Source: UBA11164 sp002420085 (GTDB lineage Bacteria > Pseudomonadota > Gammaproteobacteria > Xanthomonadales > Xanthomonadaceae). From it: a DNA stretch of 8,121 nt. Positions 6,466 through 8,121 of the stretch are shown here, piece after piece. The position numbers and the translations under genes are program-made. The stretch covers positions 1 to 8,121 of the forward strand of contig DALYLJ010000146.1 in assembly GCA_031976395.1 (NCBI GenBank), given 5' to 3'. Numbering within the stretch: position 1 is the stretch's first letter; each line of letters starts with the position of its first letter. The notes beneath the pieces were generated by a model. It did not search any database. It had not been told where the DNA came from and saw only the letters and a list, made by a program, of their open reading frames with translations.

Positions 6466-7685
6466 CCGGAGTCGGAGAGCAATCTGCGCGACCGGCGCCG
6501 CAGGCCGGCCAGACGACCGCCTTCCCGGAGCAGCCGCTGCCGCTCTGGCGGCGCGCGGTGTTGAAGATCGGCTCCAGCCTGCTGACCGGTGAGGATGGTC
6601 GGCTCAGTGACCATTTCGCTTCAGCCCTGGCGCGTCTGGTGGTTGCCAGCCGCGATCAGGGCCGGGAAGTGGTGATCGTTTCGTCCGGCGCGGTCGCAGC
6701 CGGGCGCGGCCTGCTCCAGGGCGGCGAGGGTGGTCTGATCCAGCGCCAGGCACTGGCCGCGCTCGGCCAGGCGCCGATGATCGGGCTGTGGCAGCGGCTG
6801 CTGCCGATGCCGGTCGCCCAGGTGTTGCTCAGTCATGATGATCTGCGCAATCGTCGGCGCTACCTCAATGCCCGCGCCACTCTGCGCGAACTGTTGCGCC
6901 TGCGCGCGCTGCCGGTGATCAACGAGAACGACACGGTGGCGGTCGACGAATTGAAGCTCGGCGACAATGACAACCTCGCGGCCGTGGTCGCGGCCCTGGT
7001 CGATGCCGATCTGCTGTTGATCGCCACTGATGTCGCCGGCCTGTACAGCGGCCATCCCGAGCGCGATCCGAGCGCGCGACCGGTGCCGACCGTTGCGGCG
7101 GTCACGCCGGAGATCATGGCCCTGGCAGCACCCGAAGCGGGTCGGCTCGGTACCGGTGGCATGCGTACCAAGCTGGAGGCCGCCAGCAAGGCGGCGGCGG
7201 CTGGTATCGCGACTGCCTTGTTTTCCGGCCGCGATCCGGTGACGGTCGCCGCGCTCGAACAGGGCCGGCTGCGCGGCACCCTGATCCCGGTTCATGGCGA
7301 TCGTCTGCTGGCGCGAAAACTCTGGCTGCGTCACGCCCCGGCCGGCACCGGTGTCGTGCGGGTCGATGCCGGCGCGGAAACCGCGATGCGGCTGCGTGGG
7401 GCCTCCCTGCTGCCGGGTGGCATCGTCAGCGTGCAGGGCGAATTCAGTCGTGGTGATCTGGTCGATGTCCTGCCGATGGAGGGTGCCGATGGCAGAGCCA
7501 CCGTATTGGCACGGGGCCTGGTGCAATATGGTGCCGCCGACCTGCGGCGAATCGTCGGACGGCACAGCAGCGAGATCGAGTCGGTGCTCGGATTTCGCTA
7601 TGGCGAGGCGGTGATCCACCGCGATGATCTGGTGCTGCTGGGGCAGGCGAGCGCTGCCCCGATCGCGGGCGAGGACGGTCGATGA
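6462..7685 (+). CDS. proB: Glutamate 5-kinase with C-terminal PUA domain
   Basis: Glutamate 5-kinase phosphorylates the gamma-carboxyl group of glutamate with ATP, the committed step of proline synthesis, and is usually feedback-inhibited by proline. The 407-residue protein has an amino-acid kinase domain (about 30-265) with KIGSSLL (35-41), VSSGAVAAG (73-81), VINENDTVAVDE (152-163), LGDNDNLAA (166-174), IATDVAGLY (187-195) and GTGGMRTKLEAA (230-241). A PUA domain follows (about 296-378). The kinase domain is preceded by about 30 residues rich in Gln, Pro and Ala, which are absent from the 367-residue E. coli enzyme. I keep the ATG at 6462 because it overlaps the argH stop as ATGA. A later GTG or TTG just before LKIGSSLL is possible but would trim the first kinase strand. 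The reading frame is open back to 5742 only as a shadow of argH. Confidence 0.95.
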   Translation: MTGVGEQSARPAPQAGQTTAFPEQPLPLWRRAVLKIGSSLLTGEDGRLSDHFASALARLVVASRDQGREVVIVSSGAVAAGRGLLQGGEGGLIQRQALAALGQAPMIGLWQRLLPMPVAQVLLSHDDLRNRRRYLNARATLRELLRLRALPVINENDTVAVDELKLGDNDNLAAVVAALVDADLLLIATDVAGLYSGHPERDPSARPVPTVAAVTPEIMALAAPEAGRLGTGGMRTKLEAASKAAAAGIATALFSGRDPVTVAALEQGRLRGTLIPVHGDRLLARKLWLRHAPAGTGVVRVDAGAETAMRLRGASLLPGGIVSVQGEFSRGDLVDVLPMEGADGRATVLARGLVQYGAADLRRIVGRHSSEIESVLGFRYGEAVIHRDDLVLLGQASAAPIAGEDGR

Positions 7686-8121
7686 CAGGCTATGTGCGGA
7701 CACTGGCGGAGCGGGCGCGCGCAGCCGGCCCGGCGATCGCCGAACTGGATGATCGCGGTCGGCGGGTGCTGATCGAGACCATGGCCGATGCCCTGATGGC
7801 GGCCGAGGCCGAAATCCTGGCCGCCAATGCCGAGGATCTCGGGCGCGCCGAAGCGGCCGGCATCGGTGCCGCCCTGCGCGACCGTCTGCGCCTGGACGGC
7901 AGCCGACTGGCTGCCGTGGTCGCCGGCCTGCGGGAAATCGCCGTTCTGCCCGATCCGGTCGGGGCGGTCAGCCATCGCGAGCGGCGGCCGAACGGCCTGA
8001 TGATCGAACGGGTGCGGATTCCGCTCGGTCTGATCGCGATGATCTACGAGGCTCGCCCGAATGTCACGGCAGAGGCCGCCGCACTGTGTCTGCGTGCCGG
8101 CAATACCGTGCTGCTGCGCGG
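7682..8121 (+). CDS. proA: Glutamate-5-semialdehyde dehydrogenase (gamma-glutamyl phosphate reductase), 5' part
   Basis: ProA reduces the unstable glutamyl phosphate made by ProB to glutamate semialdehyde with NADPH, and the two are thought to act as a complex. The window shows 146 complete codons with no stop before the edge. The family is normally a little over 400 residues, so about two thirds is missing, including the active-site cysteine. Visible features are the N-terminal helical region (1-90) with ILAANAEDLGRAEAAG (45-60), RPNGLMIERVRIPLG (102-116), and the strongly conserved AMIYEARPNVTAEAAALCLRAGN (119-141). The start overlaps the proB stop by 4 bp (ATGA) and has a good site GAGGA at 7671-7675. 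Confidence 0.95.
   Translation, partial: MTGYVRTLAERARAAGPAIAELDDRGRRVLIETMADALMAAEAEILAANAEDLGRAEAAGIGAALRDRLRLDGSRLAAVVAGLREIAVLPDPVGAVSHRERRPNGLMIERVRIPLGLIAMIYEARPNVTAEAAALCLRAGNTVLLR

Overview
The window is a GC-rich stretch of tightly packed genes, all on the + strand. It carries most of an arginine biosynthesis operon running into the first proline genes: argG (3' part) - argE - argB/argA fusion - GNAT acetyltransferase - argC - argH - proB - proA (5' part). The gene order and the fused N-acetylglutamate kinase/synthase are those I recall from the Xanthomonadales (Lysobacterales) gammaproteobacteria, so a relative of Xanthomonas, Lysobacter or Rhodanobacter is likely. The sequence alone does not fix the genus. 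A heptanucleotide repeat of a type I associate with intergenic DNA of this order supports the assignment.

Layout: 1-1124 is the C-terminal four-fifths or so of argininosuccinate synthase. 1117-2208 is an M20 zinc deacetylase (ArgE type). 2209-2297 is the only real intergenic gap (89 bp) and holds a small hairpin and a CGAATCT tandem repeat. 2298-3608 is the bifunctional N-acetylglutamate kinase/synthase. 3612-4223 is a RimJ/RimL-like GNAT protein of unknown substrate. 4220-5176 is ArgC, 5173-6465 ArgH, 6462-7685 ProB, and 7682 to the end is ProA, cut by the window edge. Apart from the argE-argB gap, neighbouring genes overlap by 4 to 8 bp or are 3 bp apart, which indicates one polycistronic, translationally coupled unit.

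How the genes work together: the fused kinase/synthase acetylates glutamate and phosphorylates the product. ArgC reduces this to the semialdehyde, and ArgD (not in the window) makes N-acetylornithine. In characterised Xanthomonas the next step is carbamoylation of acetylornithine by ArgF', and the ArgE-like enzyme then deacetylates N-acetylcitrulline. ArgG and ArgH convert citrulline to arginine. ProB and ProA start proline synthesis from the same precursor, glutamate. The acetylcitrulline route is inferred here, because argF' would lie outside the window.

I found no CRISPR array, mobile element, RNA gene or undescribed defence-like system. The points most worth a second look are the repeat directly abutting the argB start codon and the conserved-looking but unassigned acetyltransferase inside the operon.
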